Positions 1 through 10,266 of a stretch of 64,000 bases of DNA are shown piece after piece. Each line of letters starts with the position of its first letter. The stretch's first letter is position 1. This stretch comes from Synechococcus sp. MVIR-18-1 (GTDB taxonomy: Bacteria > Cyanobacteriota > Cyanobacteriia > PCC-6307 > Cyanobiaceae). The DNA lies in NCBI RefSeq assembly GCF_014279835.1, contig NZ_CP047942.1, forward strand, positions 1,116,001-1,180,000, in the 5' to 3' direction. Made by a program: the position numbers and the translations under genes. A model generated the notes under the pieces. The model ran no database searches. It was not told the origin of the DNA and worked only from the letters and a program-made list of their open reading frames with translations.

Positions 1-96
1 TCTCTCGAATAACCAAGTCTTGATGCCGGCCCGTGCAAGCACTTCTGCGGCACAGGATCCGCTCGGTCCACCACCGACAACGGCAACTCTCAGCAT
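1..96 (-). CDS. chlP: Geranylgeranyl reductase ChlP, N-terminal 32 codons only
   Basis: The minus strand from an ATG at 94-96 encodes a Rossmann FAD-binding start (MLRVAVVGGGPSGSCAAEVL) and runs off the window edge. The GGGPSG dinucleotide-binding turn followed by SCAAE and ending TWLFER is characteristic of ChlP, which reduces the geranylgeranyl side chain to phytyl for chlorophyll and tocopherol. It is divergent from the carboxypeptidase gene at 197, so the roughly 100 bp between them must hold both promoters. The rest of the gene is outside the window. Other FAD-dependent oxidoreductases share the turn, but the exact N-terminus fits ChlP best. Confidence 0.8.
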   Translation of the reverse strand, partial: MLRVAVVGGGPSGSCAAEVLARAGIKTWLFER

Positions 97-196
97 CTCA
101 GCAAACTCCGCCGGGTCATTGATTTCAAACTAATCACGCATCTTGAAAAGGGCTACTAGGCCCTAGCCGACCCCCTTACGATTGAAACAACACTGC

Positions 197-964
197 ATGA
201 TTCCTCTGGGAAGGGTCGCCGCCACTCGCCGAAGCACCCGGGATGACATTCCTGTCGCCCGACGCTCGAAACCTGCTCCTCGCAAGCGTGGCAGCGGGTT
301 TGGTGTGTTTTTCGCGTGTCTCTTTGTGGGTGGAGGCAGTTTGGCTGCTGTTTGGTTTGGCCCTGGATTGCTGGCAAGTCGTTCTTTTTTGTTTCCATCG
401 GCTCCAGTTCCAGTGGTGGATGGGATTGAAGCGCCGCCAGATCAAGACGGTCGTCTGCTTGGACACTTTCCTTATGAGGAGGCGATTGTCAGCCAACTTG
501 TGCCCGTTGAGGCAGGAATTGAGCTGCATCAAGATGCAGCACTCGCACTGGACTCGATGCGCCGTGCCGCAGCCTCAGATGGAATCGATCTGAGGCTGAT
601 CAGTGGCTATCGCTCTCATAACTTGCAGCAGGGGATTTTTTTTGATGTGAAATCAGAAAGAAATCAAACGGCCGAAGAACGGGCCAAGGTTTCTGCTCCG
701 CCCGGCTATTCCGAACACAGCACTGGCTATGCGATTGATCTTGGTGATGGCAGTCGCCCAGATACCAATCTTTCGGTTTCCTTTGAAACGACTCCGGCAT
801 TTCGTTGGTTGCAGGATTACGCCGCCAGCTATCACTTCACGCTGTCTTTTCCAGAAGTGAACCCTCAAGGTGTGAGCTATGAGCCATGGCATTGGCGTTT
901 TGAAGGGTCAGCCGATGCATTGCGTCAATTTGAACCGGCACGTCAGCTAGCTCTTGGACGTTGA
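197..964 (+). CDS. M15-family D-alanyl-D-alanine carboxypeptidase (VanY-like)
   Basis: Predicted membrane-anchored peptidoglycan carboxypeptidase acting in the periplasm. From the ATG at 197 the protein is 255 aa: a basic N-terminus, one membrane segment at about residues 34-60, then the catalytic domain. The M15B signature is complete: SGYRS at 136-140, an EHSTGYAIDLGD block at 173-184 with zinc ligands His174 and Asp181, and EPWHW at 229-233 with the catalytic Glu and the third zinc ligand. A TTG at 182 would add five residues; I prefer the ATG. Divergent from chlP. Family members trim the terminal D-Ala of pentapeptide stems; the physiological role here is inferred. Confidence 0.88.
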   Translation: MIPLGRVAATRRSTRDDIPVARRSKPAPRKRGSGFGVFFACLFVGGGSLAAVWFGPGLLASRSFLFPSAPVPVVDGIEAPPDQDGRLLGHFPYEEAIVSQLVPVEAGIELHQDAALALDSMRRAAASDGIDLRLISGYRSHNLQQGIFFDVKSERNQTAEERAKVSAPPGYSEHSTGYAIDLGDGSRPDTNLSVSFETTPAFRWLQDYAASYHFTLSFPEVNPQGVSYEPWHWRFEGSADALRQFEPARQLALGR

Positions 965-1018
965 ACACATCATCTTTCCCAGCGTTGCTTTCCCCAGCTC
1001 CAAGAGCGTTCCCTTGCC

Positions 1019-1288
1019 ATGCCCTTAGAGGTGTTTGTGCGAGGGGCCTTATGCGTGGCCTATTCCTATCAGTGCCTCAGCAGTGATCCGAAATGGCAAA
1101 GCACCTGTCTGTGTCGATCAGAACATGTGGTGACTCCGCTGGATCTGGGGCTTCAGCCCGTTTTGGCTGATGGAGAGCGCGGTAACACCATGAGTCAGGC
1201 CGTTTTGGAGATAACCCGGGATCACGGTTTAGGTCGTGAGCGTTTGGGCGGTACGGGCTGGTCTCTTGCGCTTGTGACGTCTCGTTGA
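1019..1288 (+). pseudogene. Probable remnant of a peptidase U32 (collagenase-like) gene
   Basis: This 89-codon frame opens with EVFVRGALCVAYSYQCLSS, which closely resembles the U32 signature (EVFVHGALCVAYSGQCLSS in typical members). The usual continuation (GGRSANRG, then CAQACR) is missing and the remaining 65 residues are unlike U32. Full-length members run from several hundred to more than 800 residues, so this is a decayed or truncated copy rather than a working protease. It could still be expressed as a short protein. It lies 55 bp after the carboxypeptidase gene on the same strand. Confidence 0.45.
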
Positions 1289-1790
1289 ATCTTGCGAATC
1301 CGCTGAGCTTGCTTTGGTTCCTCGAGTTCTGGGGGCTCGATCGTCTAACAGCCAGTTGTGATTTGAATCTCAGCTAATTGCTTGACTTGGTGGAGGATTC
1401 TCCACCGGAACGGATCGAGGTTTTGTGGAGCACCCGCTGAAAACAGATCATGGCTGTCGCAATACTCTCTTCAACGGCAAGCCATAAACAGGAGTCGAGG
1501 ATCTATGTGCCCTGCTTCATGCGGGAATCAAACGCTATTGCCTGAATCTTTTCGATGAAGACGCCTAGGCAACTCGACTCAGGATTCAGCCTTAGAGCGA
1601 TGCTCTTTTGGGTCACCCCCTCTCAGCGGACGTATGGAAGAGGGAGCAAATCGATCAAGGGCTTGGCGTTACGCGTGGCAGTTTGCGCATCGGAAGCGAA
1701 AATCAAGCGTTACAAGTCTCACTTTGAGATAGCATGTCGCGGCTGCGCCTGCTGGCGTTCCCAAGTTTCCCTTATAACGTTACGGACCTC
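1289..1790. other. Non-coding stretch upstream of typA
   Basis: I see no convincing gene here. A perfect 7-bp inverted repeat with a GATT loop lies at 1389-1406 (GGTGGAG / CTCCACC); no T-tract follows, so it is not a typical terminator. The open frame at 1555-1794 has no recognisable motif and overlaps the typA start. The typA promoter should lie in the last 100 bp or so. Confidence 0.5.
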
Positions 1791-3593
1791 ATGAGCGCCC
1801 AGAATAAGGCGATTCGCAACATAGCGATCATCGCCCATGTGGATCATGGCAAAACCACTCTTGTGGATGCTCTGCTCAGCCAGTCCGGAATCTTTCGCGA
1901 CAACGAGGCCGTTCCAACCTGCGTTCTTGACTCCAATGATTTAGAGCGGGAACGCGGAATCACCATCCTTTCGAAGAACACGGCGGTTACTTATAACGAC
2001 ACGAGAATCAACATCGTTGATACGCCTGGTCACGCTGATTTTGGCGGAGAAGTTGAGCGTGTGCTCGGCATGGTGGACGGATGTTTGCTGATCGTTGATG
2101 CCAATGAGGGGCCCATGCCCCAAACCCGCTTTGTCCTCAAAAAAGCCCTCGAACAGGGCTTGAGGCCGATTGTGTTCGTTAACAAGATTGACCGTGCGCG
2201 TGTTGATCCAGAAACGGCTGTAGATAAAGTTCTTGACCTTTTTATAGAGCTTGGTGCTGATGACGATCAGTGTGATTTCCCTTACTTGTTTGGTAGTGGT
2301 TTAGGCGGTTTCGCGAAGCCCGACATGAAAACAGAGAGCGACAACGTGCGTCCTCTGTTTGATGCGATTTTGCGTCATGTACCACCCCCTGTTGGTGATC
2401 CTGAAAAGCCACTTCAGCTTCAAATTACTACCCTTGATTACTCAGATTTTCTTGGACGAATCATTATTGGACGCGTTCATAATGGTGTGATCAGGCAGGG
2501 TCAAAAAGCATCTCTTATTAAGGATGACGGCAGCATAAAAAGAGGACGTATTAGTAAGCTTTTGGGCTTTGAAGGTCTGCAAAGAGTTGATATCGAAGAA
2601 GCATCTGCTGGCGATCTTGTTGCAGTTGCTGGTTTCGATGATGTCAATATCGGCGAAACGATTGCATGCCCGGATGAACCAAAAGCGTTACCCCTGATTA
2701 AAGTTGATGAGCCCACGCTTCAGATGACATTTGTGGTCAATGATTCTCCTTTTGCAGGAAAAGAAGGCAAGTTTGTCACCAGTCGTCAGCTTCGTGATCG
2801 CCTGCAGCGTGAATTGCTCACGAATGTCGCTTTACGAGTTGAAGATACAGATTCTCCTGATCGTTTCTCTGTATGTGGTCGTGGTGAACTTCACCTCGGA
2901 ATTTTGATTGAGACGATGCGCCGTGAGGGATTTGAATTTCAGGTGTCTCAGCCCCAGGTGATTTTCCGGACGATTGATGGCACACCTTGTGAGCCTGTGG
3001 AAACACTGGTGATGGACGTTCCTGAAGCTGCTGTTGGTAGCTGTATTGAAAAATTGGGAACGCGTAAGGGTGAGATGCAAAATATGGAAACCGGCGCTGA
3101 CAACCGCACGCAGCTTGAATTTGTTGTTCCGTCTAGGGGACTCATTGGTTTCCGCGGTGAATTCATTCGCGCTACGCGCGGTGAAGGAATCATGAGCCAT
3201 TCATTTTTTGAATATCGTCCGATGCAGGGTGATTTTGATAACAGAAGGAATGGAGTTTTGATTGCTTTTGAAGAAGGCACAGCTACTTTTTATGCTCTAA
3301 AAGGAGCTGAAGATCGTGGGCAATTCTTCATTACTCCAGGCACAAAAGTTTATAAGGGAATGATTATTGGTGAGAACACGCGTCAGCAAGATATGGAAAT
3401 TAATATCTGCAAAGCCAAGCAAGTAACGAATATTCGCTCTGCTGGCGCTGATGTTTTGGATTCGCTTCAGTCACCGATTCAGATGACTTTAGAGCGTGCC
3501 TTGGAATATATCGGACCTGATGAAATGCTGGAGGTCACTCCTGAATCGATGCGGTTAAGAAAATTACCTGCCAAAAAAATGGCTAAGCGTTGA
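1791..3593 (+). CDS. typA: Ribosome-associated GTPase TypA/BipA
   Basis: A translational GTPase of the EF-G/LepA class that binds ribosomes and supports assembly and stress growth. The 600-aa protein has the P-loop AHVDHGKTT at 15-23, the switch I RERGIT motif, DTPGHADF (G3) and NKIDRA (G4), followed by EF-G-like domains and the BipA C-terminal domain ending in a Lys/Arg-rich tail. The frame extends upstream to a TTG at 1734, but the ATG at 1791 gives the normal family N-terminus. Its TGA overlaps the DUF309 start by four bases, and it heads the co-directional run to 7315. Confidence 0.96.
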   Translation: MSAQNKAIRNIAIIAHVDHGKTTLVDALLSQSGIFRDNEAVPTCVLDSNDLERERGITILSKNTAVTYNDTRINIVDTPGHADFGGEVERVLGMVDGCLLIVDANEGPMPQTRFVLKKALEQGLRPIVFVNKIDRARVDPETAVDKVLDLFIELGADDDQCDFPYLFGSGLGGFAKPDMKTESDNVRPLFDAILRHVPPPVGDPEKPLQLQITTLDYSDFLGRIIIGRVHNGVIRQGQKASLIKDDGSIKRGRISKLLGFEGLQRVDIEEASAGDLVAVAGFDDVNIGETIACPDEPKALPLIKVDEPTLQMTFVVNDSPFAGKEGKFVTSRQLRDRLQRELLTNVALRVEDTDSPDRFSVCGRGELHLGILIETMRREGFEFQVSQPQVIFRTIDGTPCEPVETLVMDVPEAAVGSCIEKLGTRKGEMQNMETGADNRTQLEFVVPSRGLIGFRGEFIRATRGEGIMSHSFFEYRPMQGDFDNRRNGVLIAFEEGTATFYALKGAEDRGQFFITPGTKVYKGMIIGENTRQQDMEINICKAKQVTNIRSAGADVLDSLQSPIQMTLERALEYIGPDEMLEVTPESMRLRKLPAKKMAKR

Positions 3594-3949
3594 GCGTTCA
3601 CGACGATCCCCGATTTCAGCAGGCCGTCGATTTCTTCAATCGACGCGCCTGGTATGAAGCTCACGATGCTTTTGAGGATATTTGGCATGAAACGGCTGGA
3701 GCCGATCGGAGATTGTTACAGGGAATACTCCAAATTGCAGTTGCTCATGTTCACTTAGAACGAGGCAATCTTAGAGGTGCAACAATCTTGTTGGGCGAAG
3801 GTGTAGGTCGACTTTCTTCTGCAAAATCAGGAGATCTTGGGCTCGATTTGCCTTTCGTTCGAGAGCAGGCTCGTTTGAGACTGGAAGCGCTTCAACGAGA
3901 GACCGATCCTGTCGCACTTCCAGTTCCTGAGTTACGTGTGCACTCTTAG
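3590..3949 (+). CDS. DUF309 family protein
   Basis: A 119-aa helical protein of the DUF309 family, whose biochemical function is not established. The family signature is visible: FNRRAWYEAHDAFEDIWHE near residues 16-34, then LLQGILQIAVAHVHLERGN. The start is a TTG overlapping the typA stop (TTGA), which suggests translational coupling. A weak hairpin (CCAGGTA/TGCCTGG at 3954-3970) with a delayed T-run lies just downstream and may be an attenuated terminator before lptA. Confidence 0.8.
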   Translation: MSVHDDPRFQQAVDFFNRRAWYEAHDAFEDIWHETAGADRRLLQGILQIAVAHVHLERGNLRGATILLGEGVGRLSSAKSGDLGLDLPFVREQARLRLEALQRETDPVALPVPELRVHS

Positions 3950-4014
3950 CTGTCCAGGTACATTGCCTGGGATAATTAGTTTGATCTGTTTTTTTTCCAT
4001 CCCTTAGACCTGTA

Positions 4015-4440
4015 ATGATCACTTGGATTGCCAAACTCTCTTCCGTTGCTGCCTTCTTGGTTTTTGCTGGTTCTATGCTTCCGATGCATGCCCAGCAAGA
4101 AGCAGGGGAAGATAATTTGATCACGATTGAATCGGATACGCAAAGTGCAGACAACATCACCGGTGTGGTGACCGCCGTCGGTAATGTTCGGATCGTTTAT
4201 CCGTCTCGGGGAACGGTCGCGACGTCTCGTCAGGCGCAGTATTTCAGCCGGGAGTCGATCCTTGTTTTAAGCGGAGATGTGGATGTGGTGCAAGACGATG
4301 GAAACAGTATTCGTGCTGAGCGCGTGACCTACAACCTTGATGAGGAACGAGCTCTGGCGAACCCAATTCCAGGTCAGCAAGTTCAGTCCATTCTGTTGTT
4401 AAAACAGAGTCCTGATGGTCAGACTCCCTTAACGCCATGA
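4015..4440 (+). CDS. lptA: LptA/OstA-like lipopolysaccharide transport periplasmic protein
   Basis: A 141-aa exported protein: an N-terminal signal sequence ends near MHAQQ (about residue 25), followed by an OstA beta-jellyroll with the repeating pattern of LptA (ITIESDTQSADN, GNVRIVYPSRGTVATSRQAQYF, LSGDVDVVQDDGNSIRAERVTYNLDE). In the LPS export chain LptA-type proteins form the periplasmic bridge to the outer membrane. Its stop overlaps the lptB ATG by four bases, and the permease follows with a further overlap. This operon position is strong support for the assignment. LptC is elsewhere, at 47127-48344. Confidence 0.85.
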   Translation: MITWIAKLSSVAAFLVFAGSMLPMHAQQEAGEDNLITIESDTQSADNITGVVTAVGNVRIVYPSRGTVATSRQAQYFSRESILVLSGDVDVVQDDGNSIRAERVTYNLDEERALANPIPGQQVQSILLLKQSPDGQTPLTP

Positions 4441-5165
4441 GCTTGAGTCTTGATCAGGTCACTTTGACTCTCGGTGGCAGGCCCTTGGTACGCTCCCTAT
4501 CTCTCACCTTGAAGCCAGGTGAAGTGATTGGTTTGCTTGGACCCAATGGGGCGGGCAAAACCACCAGCTTTAATTTAGTGATTGGGTTGTTACGTCCTGA
4601 TCGGGGTCAAGTTCTTCTAGATGGGCATCCCGTTGCTGACCTGTCGATGCCTCAAAGGGCGCGTCTTGGAATTGGCTACTTACCGCAGGAACCCAGCGTC
4701 TTTCGCCAATTGACGGTTCAAGAAAATCTGGAACTTGTGTTAGTTCAAAGCGGACTTTCCAAGGTTGATAGTCATCAACGTTTGCATCAATTAATCGAGG
4801 ATTTCCATCTCGAGCCCTTTATCCATCGTTGTGGCTACCAACTCTCGGGTGGTGAACGTCGGCGTTGCGAAGTGGCCCGAGCTCTTGCCGTTGGTTTAGA
4901 AGGTCCTCGCTACCTCCTTCTCGATGAGCCTTTCGCCGGGGTAGATCCATTGGCTGTGGCCGATCTTCAGCAAATGATCCATGGATTACGCCAGCGAGGA
5001 ATGGGCATCCTGATCACCGATCACAACGTTCGTGAAACTCTTGCCATTACTGATCGGGCTTACATTTTGACGGATGGAAGCATCCTCGCGTCTGGTCGTT
5101 CCGACGAAGTAGCCAATGACCCACTTGTACGACGCCATTATTTAGGGGAGGGATTCCAGTTGTGA
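4437..5165 (+). CDS. lptB: LPS export ABC transporter ATP-binding protein LptB
   Basis: The 242-aa ATPase that powers LPS extraction from the inner membrane. It has Walker A GPNGAGKTT at 35-43, Q-loop LPQEPSVFR near 82-90, signature LSGGE at 136-140, Walker B LLLDEPFAGVD at 160-170 and the H-loop ITDHNVRE, all typical of LptB (YhbG). It overlaps lptA upstream and the permease gene downstream by four bases each. Confidence 0.93.
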   Translation: MSLSLDQVTLTLGGRPLVRSLSLTLKPGEVIGLLGPNGAGKTTSFNLVIGLLRPDRGQVLLDGHPVADLSMPQRARLGIGYLPQEPSVFRQLTVQENLELVLVQSGLSKVDSHQRLHQLIEDFHLEPFIHRCGYQLSGGERRRCEVARALAVGLEGPRYLLLDEPFAGVDPLAVADLQQMIHGLRQRGMGILITDHNVRETLAITDRAYILTDGSILASGRSDEVANDPLVRRHYLGEGFQL

Positions 5166-6340
5166 TAAACGATCTTTGGATTGCAGCTCAACGACAGCTG
5201 CGCAGACTTATTCATCGCGTTCCCTTAATTGATCGTTGGCTTCTTGGTGAACTGATCGGACCCTTGTTATTTGCTCTAACAGCATTCACGGTTGTGTCCC
5301 TATCCGTAGGGGTGATGTTTGATCTGGTTCGCAAGATTGTTGAATCAAATCTTCCTTGGACCATCGCCGTTCAAGTGTTGTTGCTGAAGTTGCCAAGTTT
5401 TATGGTGATTTCCTTCCCAATGGCCACATTGATGGCATCTTTGCTCGCCTACAGCCGTCTTTCTGCCAATAGTGAGCTCACCGCGCTTCGAAGTGTTGGT
5501 GTGACGGCGAGCCGAATGGTTGCACCTGCAATCGCTCTAGCCCTGTTGATGACGAGTCTGTCGTTTCTTTTCAACGACGTCATCGTGCCGCGAACAAATC
5601 GTTCTGCGGAGTTCACATTACAACGTGCTCTAGGTAAAGCGATTGCTGCCGAAAAAGGAGACAATATTGTTTATTCTCGTTTTGGTCGAGTTTCTGGCCC
5701 CGATGGTGATATGGGTAAGGGTTTAACTCAATTATTCTATGCACGTGAGTTCAGGGATGGAACGATGAGTGGCGTGACTGTTTTAGATTTTTCTAGATTC
5801 GGTTTCACCCAGATGCTTGTTTCAGAAAAGGCAAACTGGAATGAGCCGCAGGCTAAGTGGGAATTTAAGGATGGCAAAATACTTACGCTCACTCCCTCAG
5901 GCAGTACAACATCAGCTGATTTCGATCGATACCTTTATCCACTGAGTCCTGCGCCTCTAAGGATCGCAAGATTGCCAAAAGATGCCAACAATATGACTGT
6001 ATCTGAAGCCATAGAGGCAGAGCAACTTTTATCTGATGCTGGTGACCGTAAAGAAGCTCGCAGGCTCAGAGTTCGGATTCAAGAAAAATTCACCGTCCCG
6101 ATGGCCTGCTTGGTTTTTGGTTTGATCGGGTCGAGTCTTGGTGCAAAGCCCAACAGCAGAACGAGTCGCAGTCAGGGTTTTGGTATCAGTGTGGTGCTTA
6201 TTTTTGTTTACTACGTGTTGAGTTTTAGCTTCAGTTCACTTGGTGTCAAAGGGACATTGGTTCCCCTTCTGGCTGCTTGGGGACCTGTCTTGATTTCTCT
6301 TGCAGGTGGTGGAGTGTTGTTGCGACAGGCCAGCCGGTAA
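5162..6340 (+). CDS. LptF/LptG (YjgP/YjgQ) family permease
   Basis: A 392-aa membrane protein with the LptF/G layout: three N-terminal membrane segments (FALTAFTVVSLSVGVMFDLV; a second including PSFMVISFPMATLMASLLAY; a third near 115-138), a central periplasmic domain rich in beta structure (about 150-300), and three C-terminal segments. It should form the transmembrane channel that works with LptB. Only one permease gene is present here; cyanobacteria generally appear to use one LptF/G-type permease, so a homodimer is plausible. The start GTG overlaps lptB. Confidence 0.9.
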   Translation: MINDLWIAAQRQLRRLIHRVPLIDRWLLGELIGPLLFALTAFTVVSLSVGVMFDLVRKIVESNLPWTIAVQVLLLKLPSFMVISFPMATLMASLLAYSRLSANSELTALRSVGVTASRMVAPAIALALLMTSLSFLFNDVIVPRTNRSAEFTLQRALGKAIAAEKGDNIVYSRFGRVSGPDGDMGKGLTQLFYAREFRDGTMSGVTVLDFSRFGFTQMLVSEKANWNEPQAKWEFKDGKILTLTPSGSTTSADFDRYLYPLSPAPLRIARLPKDANNMTVSEAIEAEQLLSDAGDRKEARRLRVRIQEKFTVPMACLVFGLIGSSLGAKPNSRTSRSQGFGISVVLIFVYYVLSFSFSSLGVKGTLVPLLAAWGPVLISLAGGGVLLRQASR

Positions 6341-6373
6341 GCAAACACGTCAGAATTAGGTTATTAAGCGTTG

Positions 6374-7315
6374 ATGGTGTTCATGGAGATGGCTGGGATG
6401 GATCCGGTTCTTGGGCTGGGATTGTTTGCTTTCGCCCTTTTGCTGTTGGCCTTACCGCTCGCCTTCTGGAAAGTGAGCTCAGAGAAGACGTCAGGCCTTG
6501 TAACGCTGTTGATCGCAACAGCCAACCTCGCCTTGACCGCTCAACTCGTTTTCCGTTGGTGGCAGTCGGGGCATTTCCCGATTAGCAACCTCTATGAATC
6601 GCTTTGCTTCCTTGCGTGGGCATGCACGCTTACTCAGCTGTTGGTGGAGAGATCTTGGCCAACACCGATCGTTGCTGCGTCAGCGACTCCAATGGGCCTG
6701 GGATGTATTGCTTTTGCCAGCTTTGCGCTTCCTGATCAGTTACAAGAGGCTTCTCCGCTCGTTCCAGCGCTGCGATCGAGCTGGCTTGTGATGCACGTGA
6801 GCGTGATCATGGTGAGTTACGCCGCCCTTTTGGTGGGCTCTCTGTTGTCAGTCGCTGTTTTGGTGACGGATCGTGGTCATGCCTTGGAACTGCGCAGCAG
6901 CTCGATTGGAAGTGGAGGATATCGGCGTGCTGCCCTTGCAACTCCCCTTGGCAGCGTGGGTGAGCCTGACGTTCAGTTGTCTTCTGTGCAGTTCACGCGT
7001 AATGAGCTGTTGGACAGCCTTAGCTATCGCACCATTACGGTTGGATTCCTGCTTCTTACCGTTGGGATCATTAGCGGCGCGGTGTGGGCCAACGAGGCCT
7101 GGGGCAGCTACTGGAGCTGGGATCCCAAGGAAACCTGGGCCCTGATTTGTTGGTTGGTCTATGCGGCGTACTTGCATACGCGTTTAAGTAGAGGTTGGCA
7201 GGGCAGGCGTCCTGCCCTAGTGGCGAGCGCAGGTTTGGTTGTGATTGGGGTTTGTTATATCGGCGTTAATCTTCTTGGTATTGGTCTCCATAGCTATGGA
7301 TGGTTCTTTGGATAA
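6374..7315 (+). CDS. ccsA: Cytochrome c biogenesis membrane protein, CcsA/ResC type (often labelled CcsB)
   Basis: A haem-handling integral membrane protein of system II cytochrome c maturation, needed for cytochrome f and soluble c-type cytochromes. The diagnostic haem-binding WWD-type motif [15 protein letters not shown] is intact near residues 238-252, surrounded by about eight membrane segments and conserved histidines. Start choice is uncertain among closely spaced in-frame codons (TTG 6371, ATG 6374, 6383, 6389); the ATG at 6374 is used. It lies 30 bp after the LptF/G gene on the same strand. Confidence 0.9.
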   Translation: MVFMEMAGMDPVLGLGLFAFALLLLALPLAFWKVSSEKTSGLVTLLIATANLALTAQLVFRWWQSGHFPISNLYESLCFLAWACTLTQLLVERSWPTPIVAASATPMGLGCIAFASFALPDQLQEASPLVPALRSSWLVMHVSVIMVSYAALLVGSLLSVAVLVTDRGHALELRSSSIGSGGYRRAALATPLGSVGEPDVQLSSVQFTRNELLDSLSYRTITVGFLLLTVGIISGAVWANEAWGSYWSWDPKETWALICWLVYAAYLHTRLSRGWQGRRPALVASAGLVVIGVCYIGVNLLGIGLHSYGWFFG

Positions 7316-7570
7316 CCAGGTTTTTCGTTGGCTATTTAGTTGCTATCTCTAAAAAGAGTATTTGGCAAACGTCAAGAACGGCGATAATAGCAAGTTTTCT
7401 TTCTGTCTTTTAATCATCTAACCATTGAATAGAGACAGACTCTCCCATACGTGTGTGATCTCTGAGTACCTCATTGCAAAGTGTGGCAGGATTGAGAGGA
7501 ATGATGGTGAGAGTGGATAGATCTCAGAGATTCTGGAGACACCCTCACCACCTGTAGTGATTGTGATTCC

Positions 7571-9442
7571 CTATTGAGGGGAATCTACGAACTCAGCATC
7601 GATCACATCGTCATCTCTTGAGGAGGTGGTAGATGGTTCCTCTTCTCCTGAATAAACAGCAGCTCCCATCTCTATCAATGCTGTCTGAACACCCTCCACT
7701 CGTTCCTTGATCCTCTGGGTGTCATCAGAGGCAACGGCCTCTTTCAGTTCAGTGAGAACTAGTTCCACCTTGGTTTTGGCCTCAGGAGAGACCTTTTCAC
7801 CTAGTTCTTCTACCTGCTTTTCAGCTTGGTAGATCAAGGATTCCGCTTGGTTTTTGGTGTCGATCGCTTCCCGCTTTTGCTGATCGGAATTAGCATTTGC
7901 TTCGGCGTCTTTCACCATCCGATCCACTTCGCTTTCACTCAAAGTGGATGCACCGGTGATGGTGATCGATTGTTCCTTGCCTGAGCCTTTGTCCTTTGCA
8001 GTAACGCTCAGGATTCCATTGGCATCAATGTCAAAGGCCACTTCCACCTGAGGGACGCCACGAGGGGCGGAAGGGATTCCATCTAAGCGGAAGGTTCCAA
8101 GGCTCTTGTTATCGGACACCATTTGCCTTTCACCTTGGAGAACATGAATCTCCACTGTGGTTTGGCCATCCATGGCAGTGGAATAGATCTCAGTTTTGTT
8201 GGTTGGAATGGTGGTGTTCCGAGGAACCATCACATTCACAACACTGCCCATCGTTTCCACTCCTAGAGAAAGGGGAATGACATCCAAGAGGAGGATGTCT
8301 TTCACATCACCTGAAAGAACACCACCCTGAACAGCCGCTCCAATCGCCACTACCTCATCAGGATTCACAGTCTGGTTAGGTTCTTTCCCAGTCGCTGACT
8401 TCACCAGTTCAAGCACTGATGGAATGCGTGAACTACCACCCACCATCACCACTTCATTGAGGTCACTGGGTGAGAGTTTTGCGTCTTTGAGGGCCTGTTG
8501 AACTGGCTTCTTACACCGATCAATCAGATCAGAGGACATCTCCTCAAACTTGCCTCTGGTCACCGTCATTGTGAGGTGCTTAGGACCATCAGCGGTAGCT
8601 GTGATGAAGGGCAAGTTCACTTCACTCTGAGTTGAGGAGGAGAGTTCGATCTTTGCTTTTTCAGCGGCTTCAGTGAGGCGTTGTAGTGCCTGACTGTCGT
8701 TTCTCAGATCAATCCCCTCCGCACTCCTGAAGGTTTCTGCCATGTGATCGACAAGGACTTTGTCGAAGTTGTCACCACCAAGGTGCGCATCACCACAGGT
8801 ACTGATCACTTCAAACACGCCTTCTCCTACTTCCAGGATGGAAACATCGAAGGTTCCACCACCAAGGTCAAACACCAGGATTTTCTCTGAATTCTTTTTG
8901 TCCAATCCATAGGCGAGAGCAGCCGCAGTGGGTTCGTTGATGATTCTCAGAACCTCAAGACCAGCGATCTTGCCAGCATCTTTCGTGGCCTGACGTTGAG
9001 AGTCGTTGAAATAAGCAGGAACGGTCACAACGGCCTGAGTGACTGTTTCACCCAGATACTTAGAAGCATCATCAGCGAGTTTCCTGAGCACACTGGCGCT
9101 GATCTCCTCTGGAGAGAAGGACTTCTCCATCAGTGGTGACTTGATCTTCACCTTGGTTCCCACGGACTCAACGGTATAGGGAACATCTTTGGTTTCATCA
9201 GTCACCTCATCGGTTCGCCTGCCAATAAAGCGTTTAATGGATCCAAAGGTGTTCTCTGGATTCATCACTGCTTGGCGTTTGGCAATCTGACCCACCAATT
9301 GGTCCTTACCTTTTGTGTAGGCAACAACAGAGGGGGTTGTTCTGAACCCTTCTGCATTGGCGATCACGGTGGGGTTGCCACCTTCCATTACTGAGACACA
9401 ACTGTTCGTTGTGCCCAAGTCAATGCCAACAACTTTTGTCAT
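7571..9442 (-). CDS. dnaK: Chaperone DnaK (Hsp70), DnaK2-like
   Basis: A full-length 623-aa Hsp70: GIDLGTTNS phosphate-1 motif at residues 6-14, the [12 protein letters not shown] connector, [12 protein letters not shown] phosphate-2, VGGSSRIP adenosine motif, substrate-binding domain, helical lid and an acidic tail ending [14 protein letters not shown]. This tail and the N-terminus resemble cyanobacterial DnaK2, the housekeeping type. No grpE or dnaJ is adjacent; the gene sits alone at the edge of an AT-rich accessory stretch, so it may be an extra copy, which cannot be tested from this window. TATATA at about 9459-9464 could be a -10 element. Confidence 0.96.
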   Translation of the reverse strand: MTKVVGIDLGTTNSCVSVMEGGNPTVIANAEGFRTTPSVVAYTKGKDQLVGQIAKRQAVMNPENTFGSIKRFIGRRTDEVTDETKDVPYTVESVGTKVKIKSPLMEKSFSPEEISASVLRKLADDASKYLGETVTQAVVTVPAYFNDSQRQATKDAGKIAGLEVLRIINEPTAAALAYGLDKKNSEKILVFDLGGGTFDVSILEVGEGVFEVISTCGDAHLGGDNFDKVLVDHMAETFRSAEGIDLRNDSQALQRLTEAAEKAKIELSSSTQSEVNLPFITATADGPKHLTMTVTRGKFEEMSSDLIDRCKKPVQQALKDAKLSPSDLNEVVMVGGSSRIPSVLELVKSATGKEPNQTVNPDEVVAIGAAVQGGVLSGDVKDILLLDVIPLSLGVETMGSVVNVMVPRNTTIPTNKTEIYSTAMDGQTTVEIHVLQGERQMVSDNKSLGTFRLDGIPSAPRGVPQVEVAFDIDANGILSVTAKDKGSGKEQSITITGASTLSESEVDRMVKDAEANANSDQQKREAIDTKNQAESLIYQAEKQVEELGEKVSPEAKTKVELVLTELKEAVASDDTQRIKERVEGVQTALIEMGAAVYSGEEEPSTTSSRDDDVIDAEFVDSPQ

Positions 9443-9990
9443 TTGTTTATTTCGTGTTCATATATACTTATTGGAATAGACAACAAATCAGAAGGGGGCA
9501 AACCCTACAGGCAGGTGAGGGAAACCCCAGTTATTACCGAGGGTGTTCGGTTATGGATGGGTTATTACGACAAAAGGATTAACAAGACATAAAGTTCTCA
9601 ATACTGAGCAGAATCCCACTCATCACGCCATTCAATTAGTGAATGCTCTTAGTGTTCTTCCCAATGCACCGCTAAAAGAGGAAAATACCGATCCAGCAAG
9701 AGCTCTTATCCAAAACGCAGTGCATCCCAACTTTGTTTATGTGCCTCGGTATCCATCAAGCCATGCATGATCCAACCTTCGAGATCCGCTTCTGATGCCA
9801 ATTCTCGATTGGAATTAGTGAGTGTTTGCCCTTCTGTTCATTGACTTAGAGAGAACTCCTCATTTCTAGGAGGCTGCCCTGGTCATCTACATCAGCCAGA
9901 TAGGTAGAATCCGTCAAGGATCTGACTAACTTTATCCGAATTAGAATCAAGTTACTCCTTGAAACTAGAAATAGCATGGTTGCGTTAAAC
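9443..9990. other. Mostly non-coding stretch upstream of dnaK
   Basis: Holds the dnaK promoter region at its left end. A plus-strand frame at 9543-9770 has no motif, odd composition and no clear ribosome binding site, so I do not call it. A short stem (CTCCT/AGGAG around 9857-9873) is present. Nothing else recognised. Confidence 0.4.
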
Positions 9991-10266
9991 TTACTCGCTC
10001 ATCATTCTATTTGGCAAATAGTTTTCTTCGGTATCGGTGGATAGATAATCTTTGATGTCGTGTAGTTGTTGCTTTAGTTGCTTGTTCTCCATCCGAAACT
10101 GATTGTTACTTGCGAGAATCTCAATATTCAAATCTTTCATGTCTTGAAATAGTTGGTACTGTCTAGCGATGCTTGAACCATCTTTGTAGGTGTCAAAGAT
10201 CTCCCAAATCATTTTTTTGATCTCTTCAATACGCTGGTCTGATACTGTATCTTTAGCGTTTAACAT
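9991..10266 (-). CDS. Small coiled-coil hypothetical protein
   Basis: A 91-aa protein, not recognised. It is charged and almost wholly helical: an N-terminal amphipathic segment (RIEEIKKMIWEIFDTYKD) and a coiled-coil-like heptad stretch (QFRMENKQLKQQLHDIKDYL) at about 57-76. No signal peptide or cysteines. It has an ATG start and plausible codon use, but its low GC is unlike the core genes around it. It lies in the accessory region and could be lineage-specific. Confidence 0.5.
   Translation of the reverse strand: MLNAKDTVSDQRIEEIKKMIWEIFDTYKDGSSIARQYQLFQDMKDLNIEILASNNQFRMENKQLKQQLHDIKDYLSTDTEENYLPNRMMSE

Noticed and set aside
1389-1406. 7-bp hairpin before typA as a terminator
   Set aside because: Stem is good, but no T-tract follows on either strand.
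1734-1790. Upstream extension of typA to 1734
   Set aside because: The added residues do not match TypA; the ATG at 1791 gives the family N-terminus.
1555-1794. 79-codon frame just before typA
   Set aside because: Overlaps the start of typA, has no motif, and codon use is poor.
7571-9442. CIRCE element controlling dnaK
   Set aside because: No TTAGCACTC-N9-GAGTGCTAA-like inverted repeat was found upstream of the gene.
9543-9770. Plus-strand frame of 75 codons upstream of dnaK
   Set aside because: No family motif, no clear ribosome binding site, and it lies in the divergent promoter region of dnaK.
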